From positions 5,873,944 through 5,937,943 of the forward strand of contig NC_061063.1 in NCBI RefSeq assembly GCF_021917145.1: 64,000 nt of DNA, in the 5' to 3' direction. Positions 1 to 36,999 of the stretch are shown piece by piece. Both the position numbers and the translations under genes were made by a program. The DNA comes from Hypomesus transpacificus (lineage: Eukaryota > Chordata > Actinopteri > Osmeriformes > Osmeridae). The notes under the pieces are model-generated. The model was not told the origin of the DNA. It saw only the letters and a program-made list of their open reading frames with translations, and ran no database searches. The first letter of the stretch is position 1. Every line of letters begins with the position of its first letter.

Positions 1-3000
1 ATATAAATACACATACAGACTAAAGGAATGTGACAGCTGAGGAAAGGAGAGATAGAAGAGAGGGTTGCTACGGGACAGACGTGACACAGCCTGGGGATAT
101 AAATAACAGAAAAGACCCAGACACGCTCCAGGAAGGTAGAATATAAGAGAATGGTCAGCCATGATGGACTTACACCTCAGTGACAGTACAGACACTAACC
201 ATAAGGATGTCTCCGACACATCCAAATGGACCTTTACTCTGCCGACCTTCCATCAAATGCCCATCTAAAAGGGGAAAAGCAGACTCACCCATTGATTCCA
301 ATCTTTACCATTTTGCCTGTTCTGTTCAAGTCCTCACTGAAAAACAAACAATTCTATTTAACAATGAATTAAACAATGGGAAATTAACTTTGCAGTATTT
401 TTACTAGGCTAAAACACCAGAATCCAATCTACAAATCTTTAATGCTTTCGTTTACCGAAACCATTTCAAGCTAAAAAGATGCAGAAATCCTTGAACTAAG
501 AAAACCTATGAAAGGATGCCCGTATTTTCAGTGACAATTAGAGTTATAACGCCAAAAGTCAACTGCTGTTATTTACGTTGTTATACATTGGATACCGCAT
601 GAATCCTAATATTATGAAAGAATGAATGCATAAAAAAACACCGCATTAGATGCACGAACACAGGGAAAGCTAAAAAGTAAAAAACACAAACAAAAGTTGA
701 AAAGTACCGTTTATGAAGGGCCTCTGTCTTTCCACTTTGCAAGTGAGAGCGGGGACGATAAACAATGTGCACACTTTTTATACACGCTGAGCCCCTGGAC
801 ACTCCCCTCATGGACACACGTTCCCAGAGAGAGCACGCCCCTTGATAATGTCAAGGTCGTTGTTGCTTGTCAATCTAGAATAAGTTCCCTACAGTAGGCC
901 TACATCAGAGATTTCCCGAGCAACTGTACTGGGCAGCCAATTGGCAGCTTCTTCACTTGGCCAACTTTGCGCGACTGACCGACTTTTGCTTTGCAAAATA
1001 AAAACTCAGACTGAAAACTAAATGCTTTTGCTTTTAGCATTGCTTTTATCTATTATTTGGCCAAGAGCCCAAAACTCCAGAGCTGCCTACTTGAAGCTGC
1101 CTCGAATTCAGATAATGAGCCCTTGGGCCATGTGATGAGGCTACGTGAAGTACAGCACGATGAGGGCTACACTTATTTGAAGAATGGAATTGAAATATAC
1201 CGTTTCATTGTCAGTCAGTGACATATGTCTACTTCATAATTTAAGATAAAATATTTTGTTTTCGCAATATATAAATGCACATCTTCTGCTCCATGTTTCA
1301 GGATGTGTAGGGAACTGGTAAAGGAGATTGGAGCCTAGTTACTGAAACTCTTCCTTATCCTAGTCACACACCATCCCTATGACCTGCAGATGCAGTGCCA
1401 ACTAAGAGAGAGAGAGTGAGAGAAAGGATCCATTTCCACCGACAGCTGACATTTAGAGGAAAGACTTTAAGGCCCTTGACAAAAACCTGCCAACACCCTG
1501 CCACCCTCTCCCCCTCACCTTCCCACTTTCCTCCTTTCATATTGTGTAGAGTGAGGGGGCATGGAACAGCCCGGAACACCAGTCTGCTTCAGGGAAAATC
1601 ATGTACCTACCCCACACTGTAAAGTTTGGTGTTACAAAATTACATATGTTTGGGATCATATAAAGTCCTGTCCATGTAAATGAATGAAATAGAAAGAAAC
1701 ACTGGATGCATGGTTGGAGAATGTGGCCTCGTCTGTGGCGTTTATGGTCTGAGCAGAGGCACATATCAAATGAGAGGAAAGCTAAAGGTTAGGTCATTGT
1801 CTGGATATACATGATTTGGCTGAATTCCCCCACTCCAAGTCCATTCCTCCTGGGTCATTCACTAGTTCCTCCTTGCTAATTATCCTCATCTCGTAATTCA
1901 TGTCAAATGTCAATAAGACACACTTGTTCCGGCAGTACAACAGTACTTAGGAATGGTTTGCTTGACCCGATGTTAGTTTCCTCAAGGATCATGATGACTC
2001 TTGCTTAGAGACTTGTTGCTCTTGTGGTTAGTGGTAACTGATTTACATTTTTGTACTTGCTGTGATATATTGTTTTTATTGTTGCTTGTTTTTCAACAGG
2101 TACACTTGCACTTATAGCGGTTCATGTTGTTTAATTGTAACTTGTTTAACTACATGCTCTTATGGTTCTTCCCTTTGGCACTTATTTTGGTTGTTCACAA
2201 TATGTGCTGCATGTTTTGGCTACTCGCAATGTTTTGGGGCTATCTTGTTGTTATTATCATTGACCTATGCACTTTGTAAAGCTCTCTCTTGGAAGTCGCT
2301 TTGGATAAAAGCGTCTGCTAAATAAATACATGTAAATCCATTTAAAACCAAACGTCCGATTCACAGCTTATTCTAGAAACGCACGACTCAAGGAGGAGTC
2401 TGTATTTCCGTAAATTGGAATCCCTCTCCAGTAGGGGTAAGAGGCTGCTGTGTATAGGCCCACAAGCTACTGCAGCACTCTGACTGCATGCCCGGTGACA
2501 AGACAAGCTGAAAAACACTGATTGTAAACACCATGCTCAGTGAAAGAGGGAAGCCATCCTTGAGCATGGCCTTCCTCCAAGTCACACAGGTCACTGAAAG
2601 GTTGGGCTAAAAATAGGACAGGTAACCTTCTCAATGACCAGACCAAACTACTGTATACACTGTACTGCTCCTCCATGATGGCCTGTGCCTTCGCTTCATA
2701 TAGGCCCGATATGCCAAAGGGTATGACATTTGACGGCCAGCATTCCTAGACAGGCAGAGCGATTGGTTGGGTGTGGAGTCAAGGGGGCATATATGAAGCA
2801 GAGGGTGAGATGAGACTAAGGCATGCTATAAACTCACTGCTATCCCACTTTTGAAATAAGGGAATCTAATGTAAGCATAAGTTGGTTTGAGGAAATAAGT
2901 TCAAGAAAATGATAGGTTCATAAATCATTTTTGGGAGATTTAATAGTCCATAACCGAAGACACCCAAAACTATATCCAGTCAATAATACAGCACTGTTTC

Positions 3001-3560
3001 AAGTAGAATACAAAACAATGGCAACAAAAATGCATTCCTCAATCTTCATCACGGTAAAATCAATCTATGTATTTGACAAAGCATTGGTCACATTGTGCTC
3101 AAAAACGTCAACTCTCTGGGGAGTGTTATTTAAGAAGGGTTCCTGCTCGTAAAGAAAATGTTGGTATTAAAAAAGATTGCCTAGCTACAATATATGGCAG
3201 ACAAGGTATTATTTAACATCATTTGAAACGGCCTATAAGATTTAATAACTTTGCCCCATCCAAGAATAGACACAATATTGTCAGCACATCTACCAGTCCT
3301 GTCTCTGCTGTTTGTGCCTCTGGAAGTTCTGCCTTGGAGATTAACATGGCATTGGGCAAACACTGAACACAGGTGATTGTGTTTGTAAGAGAGCCAATCA
3401 GTCAATTTGGTTCAAACTGACATATACAGGCCTTGCTGCTGTCTCCTCTCACGCTCAGTTGGACTGTCGTTTCACATTACACAACATGAGAAAGGATTTT
3501 CCAACGAGCTGCTTTCAAATCTCAACAGTCTGTTAGGATTTGCTCATAGGAAGCAATAAC
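1..3560. other. Intergenic sequence, no gene recognised
   Basis: I found no exon-like reading frame with splice signals on either strand and no RNA gene. The only recognisable content is the repeat copy at 2073-2337, listed separately. Open frames here are short and have no family resemblance. The right end borders the ing4 3' end. Confidence 0.6.
2073..2337 (+). repeat. Interspersed repeat copy A (SINE-like tail family)
   Basis: The segment ends in the tail CTTTGGATAAAAGCGTCTGC followed by TAAATAAATA, a tail shared by many fish interspersed repeats. A second, inverted copy lies at 33417-33625. The two share blocks such as TGTTGCTTG, GGCACTTATTT, ATGTTTTGGCTAC, GCAATGTTTT and ACCTATGCACTTT in the same order. 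Copy A carries about 50 extra bases near its start. The family name is not known to me. Recurrence of ordered blocks in two places shows directly that this is dispersed repetitive DNA. Confidence 0.8.
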
Positions 3561-3581
3561 TTTAGCATGATATCCTATTTT

Positions 3582-3587
3582 TTTATT
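3582..3587 (-). terminator. ing4: Candidate ing4 poly(A) signal
   Basis: The plus-strand TTTATT reads AATAAA on the minus strand. It lies about 310 bases beyond the ing4 stop codon and is the first canonical hexamer I noticed downstream of the gene. Cleavage is inferred near 3560-3570. Confidence 0.5.
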
Positions 3588-3895
3588 CATATTCAAATGT
3601 TATAATGTGAAGTTGTGTGGTATAATTAAGCATATAAAGGCAACAATGAAAAGGCAAAACAAAGATCAAACCTTGAATGTGTACATACTACAACTCCTTT
3701 CTCGCTTCTTTCTGTTTGACAGAGAAAAGGTGTAGGCCTGGGTGGTGGTACAACAGTCCAACATACTGCTGAGAGAGGGAGTGGGATCAGAGATACAGAG
3801 ATATCTACTCCACCACCAGGGACTCTAGCTAGACGGTGTCCATGGAGGTCACTGGCATAGTTGACTCTACTGACTATGTCAATCTGTTACTGAGA

Positions 3896-6054
3896 TCACT
3901 TCTTCTTCCTCTCCTGAGTACACCGTGGACAGTACCTGGGAGGAGGGAGAAGGAGACCGAGCAGGAGAGAGAGAGACAGACAGAGAGAGAAATTATGGCA
4001 TTGATAAAAGTCAGTTCGATTAGTCAGCATAATAAATCCAAATGATAAACCATGGGGCAAAATATTCCTTGATGTGTGTTGTAGATGAAAGATCCCACTG
4101 CTAACTCACCACTTCCCTCTAGGTTTCGTGGTCAGACCAACGCAGGCGAAGTGGAACCACTCAATAGAGCACTGCAATGACAACACACACGCACACACAC
4201 GCACACACACACCAGGATTAGAACTTGCGGGTGGAAGACGGGACATTCCTGACTTGAGACCGCCCCCTTGTGGATGGAACAGAAAGCTCCTGTGCTGATC
4301 AGAGCGCAGAATAAGTCAAGCTGAATGAATGACGAGTGCGGCTGCATGTACTGGGATGGGGATACCCCTCTGCAGAGTCTGTGTGTGCTGAATCCAGATC
4401 TCCACATTTCCTTATCTCTACATGTGGACTCACGTCTGTGTTGTCACAGCCAATCATTTCTCCGTAGGACACCTGGTGACAGAGGCAGTAGGTGGGCTCG
4501 TTGGGGTCCACCGGCATGTCCAGGACATCAGAGGGGTGCACGTTCCCAAAGTTCACCACAGGGGCGGGCAAATCCGCTCTGGGGGGTTACAACACAAGCA
4601 GTCAGGACCGAAACACAGCGAAGTAGACCACCCCACTGGGCATCGGAACTGACAGCACCACATACGTCTGTGTGAGCTTGACTTTCTTCTGGGCGCTCTT
4701 GGGGCTGCAGTCCTCGTCTGACTTGACCTTTGACCTGGACCTGGCCACCTTCTTCTCCTTGGGACCCCTCAGATCGCCTGAGCAGAGAGAGGAAAGACAG
4801 ACGGTTATAGAGGAGCACGGTTCTGTCGGTGGTAAAGAGAGGAGAGGGGAGCAGGGAAAGATAGAGAATTCAGTGAGGGATGGACGACTTGTCTAGCACA
4901 AAAGACGAGGTCACAATGTGCGAGGGCGATAGAAGACAGGAACAGATACAGACAGCGTGTGTATGTGTGTGTGTCAGTCTAAGGGAGAATGACACTCGTA
5001 GAAACCCACTCTTGTCTCTTCCTTTGCTGGAGGTGGAGTCATAGTCGGTGCTTTCGATCTGCTTCTCCTTCAGGTCAGCTTCGAAGCGGGCAAGGTCTGT
5101 ATCCAGGCGACGAATGTGCTTGTCCACCTGAGGGAGTCACACAACAACTCACTCACTAACTGGGGTCTATTTACATCATTGTCTGGGTTAGGACACTCAC
5201 TGACAACGTATATGATTCGGAATAAATCCGCTTTCTCTAGGTAAACTCATTCTATCCATCTCTGGATAAACCAACTCCAACTAACTCACCATTTCATAAG
5301 TCTGCATGGCCAGCTGCACCTTGTCGTCTCCGAATTCTTTACATTTGCCGTAGGACTGCTGTATGTCCCGGAGCAGAGTAAGCTTTTGCTCCGAGGTCAG
5401 AGACCGTGCGTTGGACGTGTACTCCTTAGCCTTCAAGTCTATCTGGCCTTTCAAGTCTTAAAAGGGAGGGGGGGAGAGAGAGAAATGGAGGGAGGGAAGA
5501 AAAGGCATGGGAAAGCACAGAAGGAAGGACATAGTGTCAACATGTAAACATATTTTATAAAATTAGTCTCAATTCCATGTATCACAAGAATTTAGAAACA
5601 AGGAAAATGTAAGTGTCCACCATGAATTGAAGCCTTACCCTCGGTCCGCTGGTCCAGATCTCTCATGAGTGTGAAATTTCTTTGAAGCTCAAAAGGAAGG
5701 TTTTCAATACCTAGTAATAGATTCAGCACATAACATTCTTGCGTCATATAAAATACGGGCAAGCAAAATAGTGACTGTACACAAGCTAGATAGATAGTAA
5801 ACTACGGAAAGCTTTATGAACAATTAACGTTATATAAATTGCTTGCTAGAAAGCTAATGTTAGCTGACTAGCTCGCGTCAGCGAGTTGGACACGTATTTC
5901 AGTCATTTCTCTTTGATGTTAGAACACGTCAGTGCAACCGTGGTTTATTTTGGAATATATATTTCGCCGGCCAAACAACCGTTTATAACTAGAACACTTA
6001 AAAAAATGAAATCTTACTGTCCAGGTAGTGTTCCAAATACATTCCCGCCGCCAT
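3896..6054 (-). CDS. ing4: Inhibitor of growth protein 4 (PHD-finger chromatin reader)
   Basis: Eight coding exons: 6018-6054, 5639-5710, 5290-5456, 5010-5127, 4666-4777, 4434-4578, 4110-4171 and 3896-3935. They join in phase to 250 aa, against 249 in human ING4. The N-terminal ING dimerisation domain begins [18 protein letters not shown] and contains [21 protein letters not shown] basic nuclear-localisation segment with repeated [10 protein letters not shown]-type residues follows. The C-terminal C4HC3 PHD finger runs from [18 protein letters not shown] to [16 protein letters not shown] and ends in a poly-Lys tail. In the family this PHD finger reads histone H3K4me3 and recruits the HBO1 acetyltransferase complex (family knowledge). 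[10 protein letters not shown] and the linker fit ING4 better than ING5. The promoter faces 6060-6200, where the first codon sits in a small CG-containing region. The gene looks intact. Confidence 0.96.
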
Positions 6055-8599
6055 CTTGAAAAGCGTAAATAAACGATTTACCTTCCGGTCAAACAGGAAA
6101 CAAAGTCTTGGTGCTCATCCAACAGATGGCGCTGTTTTTAAAACTTTATTAGTCCGTTTGTTTCAAGTCTTACCAACCAATGCAGCACATAGGCTACATA
6201 ATCACATCACATACTAAAATTCAAATTAAGTTAATGTATGATCATTAGTACATCAATTGTACTAGTTTGGCCCTGGTGCCACATAAGAGACAAGACAGCA
6301 GCTATTGGATCTGGCAGGGCTTCTGGCTGCTGTCTGTAATTTCAGAGTTGTCCTTCTTTTTGGGATCCTTGATTATACTGCCTCTCCTGAAGCACTTCCA
6401 GCAAACATACAGTAAGAGGTTTCCTGGCAAGCTAGCTATACATTCTCCTTGTTCTGCCCTCTATGACAGGATGTGCACCAAATCAACTCAGCAGTGATGT
6501 TACGCAGCTGGCAAGCTTTCAGCTGGGAGGAAAGGAATATGCTGGGGTTATTTTAGGTTCCTAGTCGGTTGCAGTGTGGTCCGTCATTTTAGACCAACTG
6601 ATGGCAGAAGGGGTAAGAGGTAAGAGGCTACAGGGTTAGGATTAGAATGGTAAAGTGCAACAGTACCACAGGAGAGGAAGGGTGGTTGTGCTGTCATGTT
6701 ATGGCTCTCAGGCCACCTCATCTTCTCACTGAGTCAGATGGACGTGGACACGAAAGGGAGATGGACAGGAGGGGAAGGAACAAGACCTGGGAGCAGTGCA
6801 ACAGGGAGGAGTCCTGAATTATTGAACGACACACACATACGCACACACCCCACAGACACAGTCTGTCTCTCTCTCTGTGAACTCTGCCTGTCTTGGTCCC
6901 CCCACACCTTCCCATGTCAAGCAGCAGCACAGTGCCCCCCCCCCCCCTCCCGTCTCAGTGAAGGGGTTATCCCAGATTAGCTCTTTATCTCTTTCCCTCC
7001 CCCTGACGGTCTTGTGTTCCCCTGTCTAGACAGATCACACCGCCCCTGTTATCAGCCTGGAGAGCTGCTCAGTGTCTATGAAGACTAAATCACCGAGAGA
7101 GACGCAAAATTGTTGTGTGAAAGGCTGACGGTTTACGTCAGGAGAGCAGCTGTTTATATCGCTGTTTTCTATGACAAATATACCGTTTTTGTATCCTTTT
7201 TCTGTCACCTGTTGGGCTGGACTCAAACTATCCAGTCAAAACGAGTTGACTCGCTTTGTTGTGTCAAAGCAGCCTTCCCAGTCTGGTTCTGTGTTTCCTA
7301 GAGACACACAGCAAGGCAATCTATACCTGTCGCCGTAGGTGACTGAGGCTGCCCAGCCAATAAGCCGGCTAGTAAATAAACTCTCAGTCTCAACTGCTCT
7401 TTCCCAACCCAAAACAATCGATTGTCGCCAAGGGCAACAAACCTGTGTAGACTGGCAGGTGTGGGGAGGGGAGTAGCACTCTCTGTCTACATTAGTGTGC
7501 TGTCAACACCCACAAGGCTGCTGCGTTCACAGCTCCGCTTCCACCCTGCATGTCGGTGTCTATTGTAATGTGTTCTTCAGCTGGCAGCTTTGAACCATGG
7601 TAAATGAAGGTAGGTCGCTTGGCTGCTTTCACCGTGCAGGGATACGCAGATGCTCCATACACGCTTTGTATCTATGGTGTGAAACTATGACAGCCCTGAG
7701 GGGATGGTTCTTTGTAGACACAACAAACAGACAAACAAAGAGACAGATGGTCAGAAAGATACACAGACAGTGAGACAGACAGACAGACAGACGGGCTGAC
7801 TGACAGAGCAGACACCCAGACAAACACTCAGACAGACCCCCCCAGACTGAGTGAAGCGGAGGTGGACGAAAAGCTGCTGATGACATTGGGACGTCATGTG
7901 TACTTTAATGAGGGTCCAACAGTGCCAGGATAAAGGAGCCGTCTGAGGGAGGGATTTCACAGTGAGTCCAGCAGGGAGCAGAGTGCAGATCCTTGAGCTC
8001 CGGCCATCTGAATATCAGAGAAGTCCTATCAAGCAGTGTGGAAGGGATCGTTCTGGACTTTGCTGAAGCTTTTGGACCCGATAAGCCTTCGGTTGGCTTT
8101 GAGTTCATGCATGTGTGTGTGAAGGATGAGTGGGTGGATGTCATACCAGACAGTGGCCACTGAAGTGTATCTAGGCCAGTAAAGAAATACAACTTTGTTC
8201 CTATTTCTTACTATACATCTATCAAATCGCAATCCCCCCTTCTCCTTACTCCCCCCCTTCCCTTCCCCTCCCCTGTCTTTCTTACACACACAATCTTACA
8301 CTCCCTGTCTATGGTTTTAGAACCACTGTCCAGGCACTGGTCAGGTTTAAGTGGTGTTCTGCCTCTAATCAAGGCCAACATGTGATAGACCATGCACGGA
8401 CAAAATTAGGATTACCCATAATTCCCTGCTCTTGGCATCTCTCTTTGGGATCACCTCTCAATGATCCTCAATGTCTGCATACATACGCAGACAAATACGC
8501 ACACACATTACTTCATCAGTGATGTGTACATTGTAACAATGCCTGGACTGGACAATGCCTGACACACAGTCAGTTGGCCAGCCACCCAACCAGCCACAC

Positions 8600-8636
8600 A
8601 CACACACCCACACCCACACACACACACACACACACA
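8600..8636. repeat. (CA)n microsatellite
   Basis: The run is CA dinucleotides with CCCA interruptions, in the region upstream of fam131b. No other feature overlaps it. Confidence 0.85.
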
Positions 8637-9271
8637 CTAAGCTATAAATAGACTGTTTGTTTGTTTCTGTATGCAGGCACACAAGCATCTTCCCCCGCCT
8701 CTGTCTCCCTGACACCCCTCCCCCTTCCCTTCACCCCACCTTCCTCCCTCCTAGAATGCTAATTTGATCATCTCAGTCTAACCCCTCCACCATAGCAAGG
8801 CTCGACTCAGCACTCCCCCACTCCACCCTGTTCCTCCATCATCCTTACGGCAAGACCGTTCTTATTCCCTTCCCATTTCTTGATCCCATGTCCAATGTGT
8901 GTGTGTGTGCCTGTCTGGCTGTACGGCTAAATAAACAACACTTCAGCTGAAGGATATAGGAGAGCAAGGTCCGTGTGCGGAGAGCGCGTGTTTGACGGGG
9001 GTTTCAGAAGACTGCGGCTTCAGGGGAGGAGAAGAAAAGAAGAGGGAAGATGAGAGGGAGGAAGATTAAAGTCTTTCTGGGTTTTACATTCACAAACCGT
9101 GCCACCTCCCCACTTGTTGTGGAGTCAGGACGACAATGTGTGTGAGATAAAGACTGAAAGAGAGAGGCAAAAATGAAGGGTTAACCGAAACAGTTGCACA
9201 GCACTGTCAAAAATAGAGGGAAAGGAAGAGAAGAAGATACAAGAGTGATACAAAGAGAGACATGACATCTT

Positions 9272-9356
9272 GCCACAAGATATCTTGTGGCTTACCACAA
9301 AGTATGGTAAGCCAAAAATCATATGGCGTAATGAAAAATGATATGCCTTTAGGCAT
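9272..9356. other. Cluster of perfect palindromes and hairpins
   Basis: A 20-bp perfect palindrome, GCCACAAGATATCTTGTGGC, spans 9272-9291. It overlaps a hairpin with 9-bp arms, GGCTTACCA (9289-9297) and TGGTAAGCC (9305-9313). A short hairpin ATGCCT-TT-AGGCAT follows at about 9343-9356. It lies about 500 bases upstream of the fam131b start codon. No function can be assigned from sequence. Confidence 0.7.
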
Positions 9357-9784
9357 CACAAAACCCTTGTTTGTCACAAGTCTTAATGAGTTCAGCTCAG
9401 CGGGGTGCAGATGTCCATTGCCCTTGTAAAAGCTCTCACCTGCGTGCCTAAGCTACCCAGATGTGGTTCAAACTCTGCCCCCTCCTTTCCCTCTCTCTCC
9501 CAGACACATTGACTTACTGACTGAGTAACTGGATGCCCCAGTATAACTAGACTGCTCTCCATCTGTTTTTGTAAGTGTGTGCATTTGTGTGTGTGTGTGT
9601 GAGAAAGAGAGAGAGAGCACAACGTAGGTACAGCGAGGGGGAGCCAGAGAGGGGTGGAGAGAGATTGAGAGAGCGAGCGAATGAGGGACGAGCGCCCGCA
9701 CACACACACACATTCACACACATACAGACAGACCGAGCGGAGACTGACTGGAGCGGGGAGAGAGAAGAAGAGGGGAGCGAGAGA

Positions 9785-9835
9785 ATGCCTGGAGAAAGCG
9801 TGGTGCTTCCTTGTCTGCTTCCAGAGCCTCAGTGA
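9785..9835 (+). other. Upstream ORF (16 codons) before fam131b
   Basis: An ATG at 9785 opens a 16-residue frame (MPGESVVLPCLLPEPQ) that ends in TGA at 9833-9835. This is only six bases before the fam131b ATG at 9842. It has A at -3, so initiation is plausible. Such a uORF would be expected to reduce or regulate main-frame translation if it lies in the mRNA. The transcription start is unknown, so inclusion is inferred. Confidence 0.5.
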
Positions 9836-9841
9836 GACACC

Positions 9842-22489
<12,648 letters not shown>

Positions 22490-22915
22490 AGGTTACCAAT
22501 CGGGGTGTGGTCAGATAAAGACCAAAGGCTGGAAAATACTTCTCAATTAATCAACCAATCAAAATAGTCACCACCCCCTCCCAGGTATGTACCCAATCAG
22601 AGACTGAGAAGAATCTTTTTCAGCTGAAGATAAAACCAACATTGGGGCCGAGTTGTGAGAACAACTGAACTTTTGGACTTAAAAACACTAGCGAGGCCCT
22701 GCGCATTGGTGTTTCCTATGATACAGAACTTTGAGAAGGTAATTACTGGATGGAGGGCTGGAGTAATGAAGTGAACAATGGATGAAGCAGAAAGGTAAAA
22801 AGAGAGAAAAAGGACACGGGGAAAACTCCAGAGACAACTGAAAGTGCATGCTTTTAAAAGTGATTTAGCCATATCAGTATACAAAGTAATAATATATATA
22901 TATAAATGCTTTTTT

Positions 22916-22921
22916 AATAAA
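22916..22921 (+). terminator. fam131b: Candidate fam131b poly(A) signal
   Basis: AATAAA lies about 430 bases after the stop. Further overlapping AATAAA copies occur at 23171-23180 and could be an alternative end. Confidence 0.5.
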
Positions 22922-22952
22922 ACTAAAAAGCCCATAAAGCTACATGTATTTG

Positions 22953-22978
22953 TATGTATGTATGTATGTATGTATGTA
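22953..22978. repeat. (GTAT)n microsatellite
   Basis: Short tandem GTAT run in the inferred fam131b 3' region, just after the first poly(A) signal. Confidence 0.85.
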
Positions 22979-23311
22979 AGTACAGTATGTATGAATGTAA
23001 GCGAGTAAAAATATATATTCTCAAAATATGTTATTCTTGTTGGCACTAGTGTTGCAACATACCTTATTGAGAAGTTAACATACCCAAAGTGCAACACATA
23101 GATCAGCAACTTTTTATTAACTACATTGTTCACTGTTTAAACATCCTGACAAAATGGGCATCTAAGAAGTAATAAATAAAACACAACCAATGACAAAAAC
23201 AAAACACAAACACATTTTCCTGTCTCATAGTAAGAGCTACACATACAGAATGTCACATGAAAACACAAACAAAAAGAGAATCCTGTATTCCAACCTCTGC
23301 AGTTTTAAAGA

Positions 23312-23366
23312 CATAGGTAACATAGGTAACATAGGTAACATAGGTAACATAGGTAACATAGGTAAC
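23312..23366. repeat. 9-bp tandem repeat CATAGGTAA x6
   Basis: Six uninterrupted copies of a 9-base unit lie between the convergent fam131b and clcn1 genes. The 117-residue frame across it (repeated Asn-Ile-Gly) is not supported as a gene. Confidence 0.9.
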
Positions 23367-23710
23367 CACCTGAGAATCAGTCTGAAGGAGGAGGAGAAAA
23401 AGGAGCAGGAAGGAGCGAAGAAAGAACGGGGGAGAGCAGATGAGAGAGAGAGAAACGAAGGAGGTCAGAGGATCATAATCGAAGCAATTTTAGAAGAGGG
23501 AAAGGGTGAATTTAATAAAGCGCCCAGCTACTCCTCAGATTAAACACGTCAGATCCTGTTTTCTGCTCACAGCGTCGGTTCTCCTGGGGATTGGGCTGAA
23601 ATACTGGAACCACACAGCAGCACAATACTGAAGGTTCCTTTTAAAACCATGGCGAAACAACCCGTTTTAAGCCAAGCATTAACATGTCCTCAAAGATACA
23701 ATCAGGGAGA

Positions 23711-23776
23711 AGATCATAGCTCAGTAGCCGGAGCATTTGACTGCAGATATGTCACAGGTTCAAATCCCCCAGTACT
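23711..23776 (+). pseudogene. tRNA-Cys-derived sequence, probably the head of a SINE
   Basis: The segment matches the body of tRNA-Cys(GCA): TAGCTCAGTAGCCGGAGC (D arm, A box), ATTTGACTGCAGAT (anticodon loop with GCA) and GGTTCAAATCC (T loop, B box). The acceptor, anticodon and T stems no longer pair fully, so it is not a working tRNA. About ten bases later GCTTTTGATAAAGGCTAAGT resembles the tail seen at 2300. This suggests a decayed tRNA-derived SINE. Confidence 0.6.
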
Positions 23777-23839
23777 GTATGGTGCTTTTGATAAAGGCTA
23801 AGTGAGTACGTTATTGTTAAATATAGACAAAAATATGTA

Positions 23840-23845
23840 TTTATT
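23840..23845 (-). terminator. clcn1: Candidate clcn1 poly(A) signal
   Basis: TTTATT reads AATAAA on the minus strand, about 520 bases beyond the clcn1 stop codon. An ATTAAA variant is at about 23905. Assignment is by position only. Confidence 0.35.
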
Positions 23846-24365
23846 CTACAAAATTAATTTTAATTAATTTCTAATTCCAATTTAATTGTTTGTGGTTTAT
23901 GTGTCTATTTAATAATCCCTCAATTTGCAGTTCCTAATGATTTCTGATAATGGGAATTCTCTAGTTAAAATTCTCCAACATTGTTAAACGTGATTGCGTG
24001 GTGTCGGTCTGGTTGTCAACGGTCATTCATCAAGACAACGCGGTAATCCTAGCGCTGGCCCATCCTCCCGTGCTCAAGGTTGGGGTTTTGCTGTTTGAGG
24101 TCACACTGCTACTGGTTGCTCTGGTGGTTCTGCTTCTGATTAAAATCAGCGATTCTGTTCATGTTCATCTGACAAGTAAATATTGACTTCCCCATAATGA
24201 AGGTCCTCGTGGATTCACAGGCATGGAGAAGAGGACGCAGACAGAGAAGCAGGACGGATGAAAGGATGAGAGGGAGGGATGGATAAATAATTCACTATAA
24301 GAAGTTCCACCATAAAAAAACATGTTATTTATAAAAATGTAATTAATCACAACAGTCTAACTGTT

Positions 24366-36978
<12,613 letters not shown>

Positions 36979-36999
36979 TGACACACTGTCACTGACCCA

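Larger units (their letters stand above)
6100..9780. other. Intergenic region between divergent ing4 and fam131b
   Basis: No exon was recognised on either strand. It holds the ing4 promoter at its left end and the GA-rich fam131b 5' region at its right end (about 9590-9790). Short CA and CAGA runs occur at 7770-7800 and 8600-8635, and a cluster of hairpins at 9272-9356. Listed open frames are low-complexity translations. Confidence 0.6.

Noticed and set aside
3896-6054. ing5 identity
   Set aside because: The [10 protein letters not shown] start and the linker before the PHD finger fit ING4.
22597-23133. 178-codon minus-strand open frame in the fam131b 3' region
   Set aside because: AT-rich translation dominated by Phe, Tyr, Ile and Ser, over a TATG repeat; it overlaps the inferred 3' UTR and resembles no protein.
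23711-23776. Functional tRNA-Cys gene
   Set aside because: The anticodon loop is present, but the acceptor and T stems do not pair and no CCT end matches.
36982-36984. GTG as an upstream start for clcn1
   Set aside because: The ATG at 36976-36978 gives MAADASQ, like other ClC N-termini; a GTG start would be unusual in a vertebrate.
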